Of a stretch of DNA of 5,859 nt, positions 1-5,045 are shown piece by piece. The stretch comes from SIG480 sp045537045 (GTDB lineage Bacteria > Bacillota > Clostridia > Oscillospirales > JAAYXM01). The stretch is taken from contig JAZSOS010000028.1 in assembly GCA_045537045.1 (NCBI GenBank), positions 1 to 5,859 of the forward strand, in the 5' to 3' direction. Within the stretch, counting starts at the first letter, position 1, and each line of letters opens with the position of its first letter. A program made the position numbers and the translations under genes. Under the pieces are notes generated by a model. It had not been told where the DNA came from. It worked only from the letters and a program-made list of their open reading frames with translations, and did not search any database.

Positions 1-104
1 TCGCTGATTTTGTCCAACTTCACGAGATGAGTGTAGTAAGCTGTATGACTACGGCGAGCTGCATCGTGCTTGGGAAGGAGGTCAAAGTCTGCAGGAGGCA
101 GCTT
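1..104. other. Upstream end of window, no supported gene
   Basis: No gene can be supported here. Frame 1 ends at a TGA at 28-30, so the last codons of an upstream plus-strand gene could be present. An ATG at 27-29 overlaps that stop, but the frame it opens runs straight through the terminator hairpin and has no clear ribosome binding site. The minus strand is also open across this stretch, without a recognisable start or motif. Purine-rich AAGGAGG-like runs occur near 75-81 and 92-98, but no start codon follows them at a normal distance. No convincing promoter was found. Confidence 0.3.
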
Positions 105-135
105 AGACGGTGCGAAAATCGCACCGTCTGTTTTT
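105..135 (+). terminator. Intrinsic terminator or attenuator before the rep operon
   Basis: A perfect 11-bp stem (AGACGGTGCGA at 105-115 paired with TCGCACCGTCT at 119-129) closes an AAA loop and is followed by GTTTTT. This is a textbook rho-independent terminator on the plus strand. Only 9 bases separate its U-tract from the ribosome binding site of the next gene (145-154). A promoter therefore cannot fit between the two, and transcripts of the downstream operon must pass through the hairpin. It may end an upstream transcript with some read-through, or act as a regulated attenuator. Confidence 0.85.
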
Positions 136-159
136 ATACCCAAAAGAAGGAGGTAGGAT

Positions 160-543
160 ATGAGGAAGATATATGAGTGCGTTGCCGGGAAGGATATTTC
201 TGAATTCTTCAAGTGCACCAATGCCAAGGTCAGAAATAAACTAAAATACCAGCTTGAGTACATAAAGGATGAACGGAATCCGCTTTGCGCACCGCATGTG
301 AAGCATTTCTCCATAGAGAAGTACAGACAGATGTATGAGCTTCGTATAAAAGCGTCCGGAACGATGGTGCGCGTCATTTTTCATATGCATAATGATGAGA
401 TAACACTTCTCCATGCATTTGTGAAGCGCGACAGAAAAGACACCGAGCGCGCACTGGAGACAGCGCTTCGGATTCTTCAGAGCATTTTGCAGGATAACGG
501 TGAGGTAATGAAGGATTGCAGAAAGGAGCTCGATTTTCAGTGA
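160..543 (+). CDS. HigB/RelE-like toxin-fold protein (Gp49-like family)
   Basis: This 127-residue protein resembles the phage Gp49-like branch of the RelE/ParE toxin superfamily, in which HigB enzymes cleave ribosome-bound mRNA. The visible signature is the central beta-sheet block YELRIKASGTMVRVIF (residues 59-74), then ITLLHAFVKR (81-90), then a helix ERALETALR (96-104). This corresponds to the family pattern of a basic strand, LLHxFxK, and a C-terminal amphipathic helix. Conserved-type basic residues include R62, R71, H85, K89 and R90. The start is well supported: AGAAGGAGGT at 145-154 lies 5 bases before the ATG. In canonical HigBA loci an Xre-type antitoxin gene follows the toxin, but here the next gene is not a helix-turn-helix protein, so this toxin appears orphan or has an unusual partner. 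Whether it is toxic is inference. Confidence 0.7.
   Translation: MRKIYECVAGKDISEFFKCTNAKVRNKLKYQLEYIKDERNPLCAPHVKHFSIEKYRQMYELRIKASGTMVRVIFHMHNDEITLLHAFVKRDRKDTERALETALRILQSILQDNGEVMKDCRKELDFQ
522..528 (+). promoter_or_regulatory. Ribosome binding site deciding the GTG start at 540
   Basis: AAAGGAG lies 11 bases upstream of the GTG at 540-542, inside the end of the toxin-like gene. It favours GTG 540 over the TTG at 516, which has no comparable site. Confidence 0.6.
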
Positions 544-1007
544 TAAATATTGTAATGTGGCTTGACAACGGAAAGTGCACAAGTGAATTTACGCTCGCCT
601 GTGCCGCAAATGATATACGCATAGTTGCAGATGAGTTTTGCGACACCGAGGACTTCCTTTCTAAGTTCGATGCAATTGATATGAACATTGATGTGCTTGT
701 TATCGGGAACGGAAATATTGAAGGCATCGACAAGCGAAGCTTTTTTGAAGAGGTGTACGTAATAGAACCGAATATCCGCACAGTAATCGTCTTCCCCGGC
801 TACAGAAACGAATATGTGGACGAACAAATTACGGAATACAGAAACCTCGGCATAACAGACATCATCTACGAAGGCGCAGGGCTTGATAAGATATATTTTG
901 CGGATGTCATAAGAAAAGGATATGTTTACCCGACGGAAACCGTACCTGAGAAAGCACGGTTTTGGAATATCAAGGAGATTTTTAAAAGGAAGGGATGTGA
1001 TATGTAA
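540..1007 (+). CDS. Stand-alone receiver-like (CheY-fold) protein, unknown function
   Basis: I do not recognise a named family. Reading from the GTG at 540 gives 155 residues. The first 130 alternate in a (beta-alpha)5 pattern like a response-regulator receiver: strands INIVMWLD (2-9), DIRIVADEF (25-33), DVLVIGN (51-57), RTVIVFPG (80-87) and TDIIYEG (106-112). The end of strand 3, where a receiver has its phosphorylated Asp, reads GNGN, and the usual Lys after strand 5 is absent, so this would be a pseudo-receiver. Similar domains stand at the N-terminus of CpaE/TadZ-type ATPases, but no ATPase domain follows here. A basic tail (KARFWNIKEIFKRK, 138-151) closes the protein. The GTGA overlap with the toxin-like gene's stop suggests translational coupling, and the next gene is the replication initiator. 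A role in partition, localisation or toxin neutralisation is only a guess. Confidence 0.6.
   Translation: MINIVMWLDNGKCTSEFTLACAANDIRIVADEFCDTEDFLSKFDAIDMNIDVLVIGNGNIEGIDKRSFFEEVYVIEPNIRTVIVFPGYRNEYVDEQITEYRNLGITDIIYEGAGLDKIYFADVIRKGYVYPTETVPEKARFWNIKEIFKRKGCDM
985..993 (+). promoter_or_regulatory. Ribosome binding site deciding the GTG start of rep
   Basis: AAAGGAAGG ends 3 bases before the GTG at 997, with its AAAGGA core 6 bases away. It is too far (17 bases) from the later ATG at 1012. The four residues between the two starts (ICKT) match the IPK-type motif that precedes the Phe in this family, which also supports GTG 997. Confidence 0.55.
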
Positions 1008-1932
1008 GACTATGTTTGCAAATGATGCATACCGGAACTTAAGCTCGGATGCGAAGCTTACATATGCGCTTTTGTATGACAGACTTTCACTGTCAAAGCT
1101 CAACGGTTGGATAAACGATAATGATGAGGTGTTCCTCATCTATACGCTAGAGGAGATATCAGAGGATTTAGGGATTTCGTATAAAAAGGCAATAGCAGCA
1201 TTCCGTGAACTCCTTGAGGTAGAGTTAATAGCGGAAAAGCGCCGCGGCAGAGGCGAGGCAAATATGATATACATAGTAAAGCCGGAGATAACGGAGGGCC
1301 AGGCTAAGCGATACACGCAGCAGGAGAATTTAAGATATGCTGAATCGGCATATCAAGAGGATGGAACCGGGGCTGAGATATGCGGAAACGGAACTTCTTG
1401 CGAACATCCGGAGATTAAGAACTTCCCAAACGGCATATCTGGAACTGCCGGAACGGAACATCAAGACATGCCGATTTCGCACACAAATAAGACTGATAAT
1501 ATAAAGACTAATATAAATCATACTGAGAAAAGTCAGTCAGTAAGTTGTGTGAAAAGTCCTTGGTATGTGCCGGAGGAATGTGACAGACATGCGGACAACA
1601 TATACAGCCTTGATGATATTCTTGAAAACTGCTGTCTTGATTTGTTTGAGGAGGATGAGCGCATTCTTTTATACGACGCTCTGGAGCGTATGTATTACAC
1701 CGACGGCTTGAAGATAGGCAGTGCTGTGCTTCCGTTAAACCGTGTGCGGAGCCGTATGTATGATATCGACTACACAGTTCTGCAGAGTGCCCTATCCAAT
1801 CTTCACAAAAACGACAGGGAGATAAAGAACATAACGAGCTATGTTATAAGCACGATATTCAACTGCATTGCGGAAAGCCAGAGTATTCTCCATGTCGATC
1901 CGTACCTGAACAGTATACGAAAGCGAGAGTGA
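997..1932 (+). CDS. RepA_N-type replication initiator protein
   Basis: This 311-residue protein looks like the RepA_N initiators of Firmicutes theta plasmids and Tn1549-like conjugative elements, which bind an origin and recruit replication proteins. The N-terminal domain carries the family block: ICKTMFANDAYRNLSSDAKL (2-21), then YALLYDRLSLSKLNGWI (23-39), IYTLEEISEDLGIS (48-61) and AFRELLEVELIAEKRRGRG (68-86). These form a winged-helix DNA-binding region. Residues about 100-200 are a low-complexity Asn/Thr/Glu-rich linker. The C-terminal domain (about 205-300) resembles DUF6017, with LKIGSAVLPLNRVRSRM (238-254) and LHKNDREIKNITSYVISTIFN (269-289). A longer in-frame start exists at 922, but it would overlap the previous gene by 86 bases and adds no recognisable family sequence. 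The gene overlaps the end of the receiver-like gene by 11 bases. Its middle contains repeats that may be the origin. Confidence 0.85.
   Translation: MICKTMFANDAYRNLSSDAKLTYALLYDRLSLSKLNGWINDNDEVFLIYTLEEISEDLGISYKKAIAAFRELLEVELIAEKRRGRGEANMIYIVKPEITEGQAKRYTQQENLRYAESAYQEDGTGAEICGNGTSCEHPEIKNFPNGISGTAGTEHQDMPISHTNKTDNIKTNINHTEKSQSVSCVKSPWYVPEECDRHADNIYSLDDILENCCLDLFEEDERILLYDALERMYYTDGLKIGSAVLPLNRVRSRMYDIDYTVLQSALSNLHKNDREIKNITSYVISTIFNCIAESQSILHVDPYLNSIRKRE
1334..1439. repeat. GATATGC inverted-repeat cluster inside rep, candidate origin
   Basis: The heptamer GATATGC appears at 1334-1340 and 1377-1383, and its complement GCATATC at 1348-1354 and 1433-1439. The first pair forms a near-perfect palindrome with 10-base arms, one mismatch and a single central base. 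The longer CGGCATATC is exact at 1346-1354 and 1431-1439. A related direct repeat, GCGGAAACGGAAC against GCCGGAACGGAAC, lies at 1382-1394 and 1447-1459. In well-studied RepA_N plasmids the origin lies within the rep coding sequence, in the central variable part, which is where this cluster sits. Assigning it as the origin is inference. Confidence 0.45.
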
Positions 1933-2225
1933 TGGAAATGTATATGAATGCTTGCCAGAAATACATTGCAGAGCTTCTTGATGAATACGGACCGCTGCTT
2001 GACCGTCAGCTTCTTGCGATGGTGAACTTCAAGTTCTCAACAAAGCTTACAACACTTGACGGATACATATCGCAGATGTGCAGATTCTCGGATTTCATAA
2101 AGCTTCCTGCGTCAAAGGACATTATTCTCGCTCGCAAAGGCGATGAGCCGGATTATGACATAATACGCGCATTTGATGTGATGATAAGGTTTTTCCGAAT
2201 GTGGTATGGCACAGAAGAACGCTAA
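1932..2225 (+). CDS. Winged-helix DUF5697-like protein, N-terminal part (frame broken)
   Basis: This 97-residue ORF resembles the N-terminal half of DUF5697-type proteins found on Clostridia conjugative elements. A winged-helix-like region covers about residues 9-70: helices YIAELLDEYGPLLDRQLLAMV (11-31) and LDGYISQMCRF (42-52), then a wing KLPASKDIILARK (57-69). A linker and the start of a second domain follow (PDYDIIRAFDVMIRFF, 73-88). The frame ends after a short unrelated tail, while the rest of the expected second domain continues in the -1 frame from about 2201. The ATG at 1932 overlaps the rep stop as TGATG, so translation is probably coupled; a GTG at 1929 is the alternative start. 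It is either a frameshifted gene or the first of two separately translated halves. The DUF5697 name comes from remembered family sequence and needs a profile search. Confidence 0.6.
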   Translation: MEMYMNACQKYIAELLDEYGPLLDRQLLAMVNFKFSTKLTTLDGYISQMCRFSDFIKLPASKDIILARKGDEPDYDIIRAFDVMIRFFRMWYGTEER

Positions 2226-2464
2226 CTCCGGAGACTCTTCGCTTTCTCACAAGCACTACAGAACGTGATAAGGAAATATGCGTTATTCCCGTAAGATGCG
2301 GAGATGAAAAACGCCTTTCTGCATATGCAGCGGATAAGTATGGCGATGAGTGTGAGCTCATCATTTTCCTGCTCGATGATAAAGAACAGATGAAAAAGCT
2401 AAATGTACAATGCAATCGCAGATTTGCGGTTTTTGAAAAAGGTGAAGTAGTGTTTTATAAATAG
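2201..2464 (+). CDS. DUF5697-like protein, C-terminal part
   Basis: This 87-residue ORF continues the preceding gene in the -1 frame. Its strand-rich core, KEICVIPVRC (23-32), then CELIIFLLD (51-59) and RRFAVFEKGEVVFYK (73-87), matches the expected second domain of DUF5697-like proteins, which has an xEIxYVP strand, an IVVVDDP-like strand and a final GxVxYYK. Joining the two frames near 2199-2203 gives about the family's expected spacing between the domains, so one base gained (or two lost) would explain the break. The GTG at 2201 has a possible weak site (ATAAGG, 2184-2189) 11 bases upstream, so independent translation cannot be excluded. The 24-base overlap with the first half fits either view. 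No catalytic residues are evident. Confidence 0.5.
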   Translation: MVWHRRTLTPETLRFLTSTTERDKEICVIPVRCGDEKRLSAYAADKYGDECELIIFLLDDKEQMKKLNVQCNRRFAVFEKGEVVFYK

Positions 2465-2472
2465 AATACCGT

Positions 2473-2548
2473 TTGTTGCCGCCGTTCAATCCATAAGTGA
2501 AAGGACGGTGATTTTTGTATGCGTTTTACCTCGAATGTGCGGCAGCAA
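2473..2548 (+). promoter_or_regulatory. Hairpins in the leader of the S1-repeat gene
   Basis: TTGTTGCCGC (2473-2482) can pair with GCGGCAGCAA (2539-2548) with one mismatch. Inside it, GCCGTTC (2481-2487) can pair with GGACGGT (2503-2509) using G-U pairs, and a GATTTTT follows. The two stems share bases 2481-2482, so they partly compete. The inner stem could be a weak terminator that makes expression of the S1-repeat gene conditional. A TGATATATA at 2552-2560 resembles an extended -10 box but lacks a good -35. Confidence 0.25.
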
Positions 2549-2585
2549 TGGTGATATATACAAGCCTTGAAAGGAGGAAAAACAA

Positions 2586-3470
2586 ATGAAGCTAAACGGA
2601 ATGAATTTAACAGAACTGGATAAGAACCTTACCGATGCCGAGCGCGAAGAGTGGCGTGCGATATATGCATCATACACGAGCAGTTCGGTGATAAGCGGAA
2701 GTGTTGCCGGTGTGGATTTGCACGAGATGAACATAGTACCGAAGGGTAAGCGTAAACCGACACTGCAGACAGTGCGGTGCCTCATTGTAATCAAGTACCG
2801 CGTAAAAATAATTATCCCGGAGCATGAGGTGTTTGCAAACGAGCTTAATACGGGATATCATATCCTTCACTCTATGTGCGGTGCGAATGTTTCGTATGTT
2901 ATTACCCACATTGAGCGAGAAGCGGGATTCGCTATTGCATCGCGGCGTCTCGCACTGGAAAAGGTACGTATGACGAACAAACATCGGGATATCTCTGTAG
3001 GTCAGTCGGTGAACGCGGATATTATATCCGTGGGCAGAAATATGTGTACCGCGCATTATCTCGGCTATGACAGTGAGATTCCGCAGCGCGAGGCAAGCTA
3101 CAACTACATACCGGACCTTCGCGATGTTATACATACGGGAGATAGGGTTCGTGCTGTTGTGAAAGAATTTGACAGTGAGGCGGGAAAACTTGTGCTCTCA
3201 ATAAAAGAAGGAACCGCGCATCCGTTTGACGGCGTGGAGACCCGGCACCCGATAGGCTCGTCCCGTATGGCGACTATTGTTGGAAAATACAACGGTGGGG
3301 TTATTTGCACGCTGTACGACGGCGCGACGGATGTAATATGCTCATACTCTGCTATGCAGTATGACGGTGATTTCAAAACCGGCGACAAGGTTGAGATAAT
3401 CATCCGCAAATACAACGAAACGCGCAAGCTCGTCTACGGTAAAATCCTTCGTAAAATACGCAGCCGGTAA
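2586..3470 (+). CDS. S1-repeat RNA-binding protein of the mobile element
   Basis: This 294-residue protein appears to be built of three S1-type OB-fold repeats after a short acidic, helical N-terminus (1-32). Repeat 1 (about 34-125) is degenerate but ends with the typical GANVSYVITHIEREAGFAIAS (99-119). Repeat 2 (about 136-207) begins ISVGQSVNADIISV and ends GDRVRAVVKEFDSEAGKLVLS (185-205), a strong match to the S1 pattern of a 'G-x-x-V' strand followed by 'D-x-E-x-x-K-L-x-L-S'. Repeat 3 (about 226-290) includes TGDKVEIIIRKYNETRKLVYG (265-285). S1 repeats bind single-stranded RNA, but the target here is unknown. It is shorter than ribosomal protein S1 and sits in an accessory operon, so it is not the housekeeping S1. 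The start is secure: AAAGGAGG (2570-2577) is 8 bases before the ATG. A 121-base gap separates it from the upstream gene. Confidence 0.75.
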   Translation: MKLNGMNLTELDKNLTDAEREEWRAIYASYTSSSVISGSVAGVDLHEMNIVPKGKRKPTLQTVRCLIVIKYRVKIIIPEHEVFANELNTGYHILHSMCGANVSYVITHIEREAGFAIASRRLALEKVRMTNKHRDISVGQSVNADIISVGRNMCTAHYLGYDSEIPQREASYNYIPDLRDVIHTGDRVRAVVKEFDSEAGKLVLSIKEGTAHPFDGVETRHPIGSSRMATIVGKYNGGVICTLYDGATDVICSYSAMQYDGDFKTGDKVEIIIRKYNETRKLVYGKILRKIRSR

Positions 3471-3473
3471 AAC

Positions 3474-3527
3474 AACAAGGTGGCCGGCGTTTGTTAACAA
3501 AATCTTGGTATACCTTGTTTTCCTTTC
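3474..3527 (+). terminator. Possible weak terminator just after the S1-repeat gene
   Basis: AACAAGGT (3474-3481) is complementary to ACCTTGTT (3512-3519), and TTCCTTTCT follows. The 30-base loop contains GGCCGGC and the perfect palindrome TTTGTTAACAAA (3490-3501). It starts 3 bases after the stop codon, where a terminator is expected, but the stem is short and the U-tract is interrupted. The hairpin at 3581 is much stronger. Confidence 0.3.
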
Positions 3528-3531
3528 TACA

Positions 3532-3573
3532 TCATTGTAAAAATTTGCATGCTTTTTCATAGGTTTTAAGCAT
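3532..3573 (-). CDS. Possible 13-residue leader peptide, minus strand
   Basis: On the minus strand an exact AGGAGG (plus 3581-3586) lies 7 bases before an ATG (3573-3571) that opens a short frame, MLKTYEKACKFLQ, ending at TGA. The ribosome binding site is ideal in sequence and spacing. However, it is one arm of the 12-bp hairpin at 3581-3616, so in a minus-strand transcript it would be masked. No good minus-strand promoter was found, and the same hairpin works as a plus-strand terminator. The ORF may be a regulated leader peptide, the remains of a gene start, or coincidence. Confidence 0.2.
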   Translation of the reverse strand: MLKTYEKACKFLQ

Positions 3574-3580
3574 AGCAATA

Positions 3581-3627
3581 CCTCCTATGGTAGTGTTTTA
3601 ATCGTACCATAGGAGGCTCTTTTTCTT
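3581..3627 (+). terminator. Intrinsic terminator ending the replication module
   Basis: A perfect 12-bp stem (CCTCCTATGGTA at 3581-3592 with TACCATAGGAGG at 3605-3616) encloses a 12-base loop and is followed by CTCTTTTTCTT. On the plus strand this is a strong rho-independent terminator for the operon ending with the S1-repeat gene. The minus-strand side is not T-rich, so it is unlikely to terminate in the other direction. Both arms contain a ribosome-binding-site sequence on their respective strands. Confidence 0.8.
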
Positions 3628-3768
3628 ATTGTGCGTTTTGTTGGGATCATTGAATCATTAGAATGCGATTGTCGTGTGAGTATAAATGCAAATTGAGTAA
3701 TGAGTAATATGACATATTTCACTAATTATCTAATTCAAAAAGATGTGTAAAAAGAAAAGTGGATTTTG
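3628..3768. other. AT-rich intergenic stretch, no gene
   Basis: No coding region is supported. The stretch contains a GAGTAATGAGTAAT direct repeat (about 3694-3707) and a 13-base palindrome AATATGACATATT (3706-3718), either of which could be a protein-binding site upstream of the GH88 promoter. The longest plus-strand frame (GTG at 3631, 21 codons) is 14 bases from the nearest ribosome-binding sequence and looks like chance. Confidence 0.35.
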
Positions 3769-3800
3769 GCTGTTTTTGCACAGAAAAAGGCAAAAACAGC
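3769..3800. repeat. 11-bp inverted repeat beside the GH88 promoter, candidate operator
   Basis: GCTGTTTTTGC (3769-3779) and GCAAAAACAGC (3790-3800) are perfect inverted copies around a 10-base centre. The right arm ends one base before the -35 box at 3802. This position suits binding of a dimeric sugar-responsive regulator (operator or activator site). Because CTTTTT follows shortly after, an old terminator hairpin is an alternative. Confidence 0.5.
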
Positions 3801-3801
3801 A

Positions 3802-3830
3802 TTGCTTTTTAAAAATAGCTATGTTATAAT
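3802..3830 (+). promoter_or_regulatory. Sigma-A promoter of the GH88 gene
   Basis: TTGCTT (3802-3807) and a consensus TATAAT (3825-3830) are separated by 17 bases. A TGT just before the -10 box makes it an extended -10 promoter. Transcription should start near 3837, leaving a very short leader before the ribosome binding site at 3839-3844. Confidence 0.75.
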
Positions 3831-3838
3831 ATACTAAA

Positions 3839-3844
3839 AAGGAG
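3839..3844 (+). promoter_or_regulatory. Ribosome binding site deciding the ATG start of GH88
   Basis: AAGGAG is 10 bases before the ATG at 3855 but only 1 base before the in-frame GTG at 3846, so the ATG is preferred. That start gives 377 residues, the length known for the Bacillus sp. GL1 enzyme. Confidence 0.65.
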
Positions 3845-3854
3845 CGTGAACAAA

Positions 3855-4988
3855 ATGTTTTCTAAAGAAGATAAAGCATTTGCTTCCGAATTTCTAGACA
3901 GAGTCGTAAAAAAAGTTACTGCGATGGCTCCCGAAATCGGTGCAAATTTCCCTACAACCATCAGCAGTACAGGCGAGTGGGATCCAAAAGGAACCAAAGC
4001 CGATGTTTCAAGCTGGACCACTGCGTTCTGGCCGGGCATGATGTGGCTTATGTATTTAAAAACGGGCGACAAAATGTTCAAAGAGTATGCTGAGGGTTGC
4101 GAAAAGAAGCTTGATGAGGCATTTGATATTTTTACGGATATTCATCACGACGTAGGATTTATGTGGTCACTTTCTGCTGTCGCAGATTATAAAATTACCG
4201 GTAACGAGAAATCAAAAGTCCGTGCAATGCATGCCGCAACCATTCTGGCAGGACGTTTTAACCATGTTGCAAAATACATACGTGCTTGGGATTATTCAAA
4301 TCTCGGCTGGGCTATAATCGACTGTATGATGAATATTCCTCTCCTTAGTTTTGCAACTTTGATGCAGGATGATCCTCGCTTTGAACAGATTGCAGAAGCG
4401 CACGCTGATACCGTTGCAAAAAGCTTCATCCGCGGCGATGGTTCTTCAAACCACATCGTTGAATTCGACCCCGTAACCGGCGATGTTCTCGCAACACCGC
4501 GCGGACAAGGATATGACAGCGGCTCTTCATGGTCTCGTGGTCAATCATGGGCGATTTATGGTTTCGCTCTTGCATATCTCAATCTCGGCAAGCAGGAATA
4601 TCTCGACACAGCTAAGAAGGTTGCACATTACTTTATCGCAAACATGGAAGACGGAAAGCTTCCGCTTGTTGACTTCCGCGCACCTGCAGAGCCCGTATAC
4701 TATGACTCTTCTGCGGCATCTGTTGCGGTTTGCGGTCTTATTGAGATTGCAAAGGCGGTTCCCGAATATGAGGCAACAATCTATGAGCGTGCAGCAATCA
4801 AGCTTTTGCGTGTTCTTGATGAAAACTGCAATTATGATCCGAATGAACTCCGTCTCCTTGAAAATGGTTCAAGCGCATATCACACTCCCAACGGTATGCA
4901 TATGCCGTGGATTTTTGGTGACTATTATCTCCTCGAAGCCCTTATGAAGCTTGACGGTAACGACGGCAGATTTACGGTACATAAATAA
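3855..4988 (+). CDS. GH88 unsaturated glucuronyl hydrolase
   Basis: This 377-residue protein belongs to glycoside hydrolase family 88. These enzymes remove the 4,5-unsaturated uronic acid that polysaccharide lyases leave on oligosaccharide ends, by hydrating the double bond. Family blocks are clear: SSWTTAFWPGMMWLMY (52-67), HHDVGF (97-102), IIDCMMNIPLL (154-164), SSWSRGQSWAIYGFALAY (224-241), YYDSSAASVAVCGL (282-295) and IFGDYYLLEALMKL (353-366). From remembered Bacillus GL1 enzyme numbering, D156 would be the general acid/base (GL1 Asp149) and D99 the second key acid (Asp88), while H200, Q218, R228 and W232 match substrate-site positions at a constant offset of 7. There is no signal peptide, so it acts in the cytoplasm on imported disaccharides. 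The exact substrate (glycosaminoglycan or plant/bacterial polysaccharide) cannot be told. No lyase or transporter gene is in the window. It is a single-gene transcript between its own promoter and terminator. Confidence 0.95.
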   Translation: MFSKEDKAFASEFLDRVVKKVTAMAPEIGANFPTTISSTGEWDPKGTKADVSSWTTAFWPGMMWLMYLKTGDKMFKEYAEGCEKKLDEAFDIFTDIHHDVGFMWSLSAVADYKITGNEKSKVRAMHAATILAGRFNHVAKYIRAWDYSNLGWAIIDCMMNIPLLSFATLMQDDPRFEQIAEAHADTVAKSFIRGDGSSNHIVEFDPVTGDVLATPRGQGYDSGSSWSRGQSWAIYGFALAYLNLGKQEYLDTAKKVAHYFIANMEDGKLPLVDFRAPAEPVYYDSSAASVAVCGLIEIAKAVPEYEATIYERAAIKLLRVLDENCNYDPNELRLLENGSSAYHTPNGMHMPWIFGDYYLLEALMKLDGNDGRFTVHK

Positions 4989-4994
4989 GTTATA

Positions 4995-5038
4995 TATAAA
5001 AAATATCACTGCGAATTTTCGCAGTGATATTTTTTATA
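4995..5038. terminator. Bidirectional intrinsic terminator
   Basis: A 21-bp perfect stem (4995-5015 with 5018-5038) is centred on a GCGAATTTTCGC core and flanked by A-rich sequence on the left and T-rich sequence on the right. Either strand therefore gives a stem followed by a U-tract. It lies between the convergent ends of the GH88 gene and the oxidoreductase remnant and can serve both. Confidence 0.9.
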
Positions 5039-5045
5039 CGCACTA

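Noticed and set aside
516..539. TTG 516 as the start of the receiver-like gene
   Set aside because: No ribosome binding site at proper spacing. GTG 540 overlaps the previous stop and is preceded by AAAGGAG.
922..996. Longer in-frame start (ATG 922) for the replication initiator
   Set aside because: It would overlap the receiver-like gene by 86 bases and adds residues with no family resemblance, while GTG 997 has a better placed ribosome binding site.
1527..1558. Two GAAAAGTC copies 24 bases apart in rep
   Set aside because: Only two short copies, outside the main GATATGC cluster; not enough to call iterons.
3342..3578. 78-residue minus-strand ORF overlapping the end of the S1-repeat gene
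   Set aside because: It lies antisense to a well-supported gene, starts at TTG rather than at the ATG that follows AGGAGG, and shows no recognisable motif.
4483..4947. 154-residue plus-strand ORF inside the GH88 gene
   Set aside because: Alternative-frame shadow of a confidently identified enzyme, with no domain pattern and no ribosome binding site.
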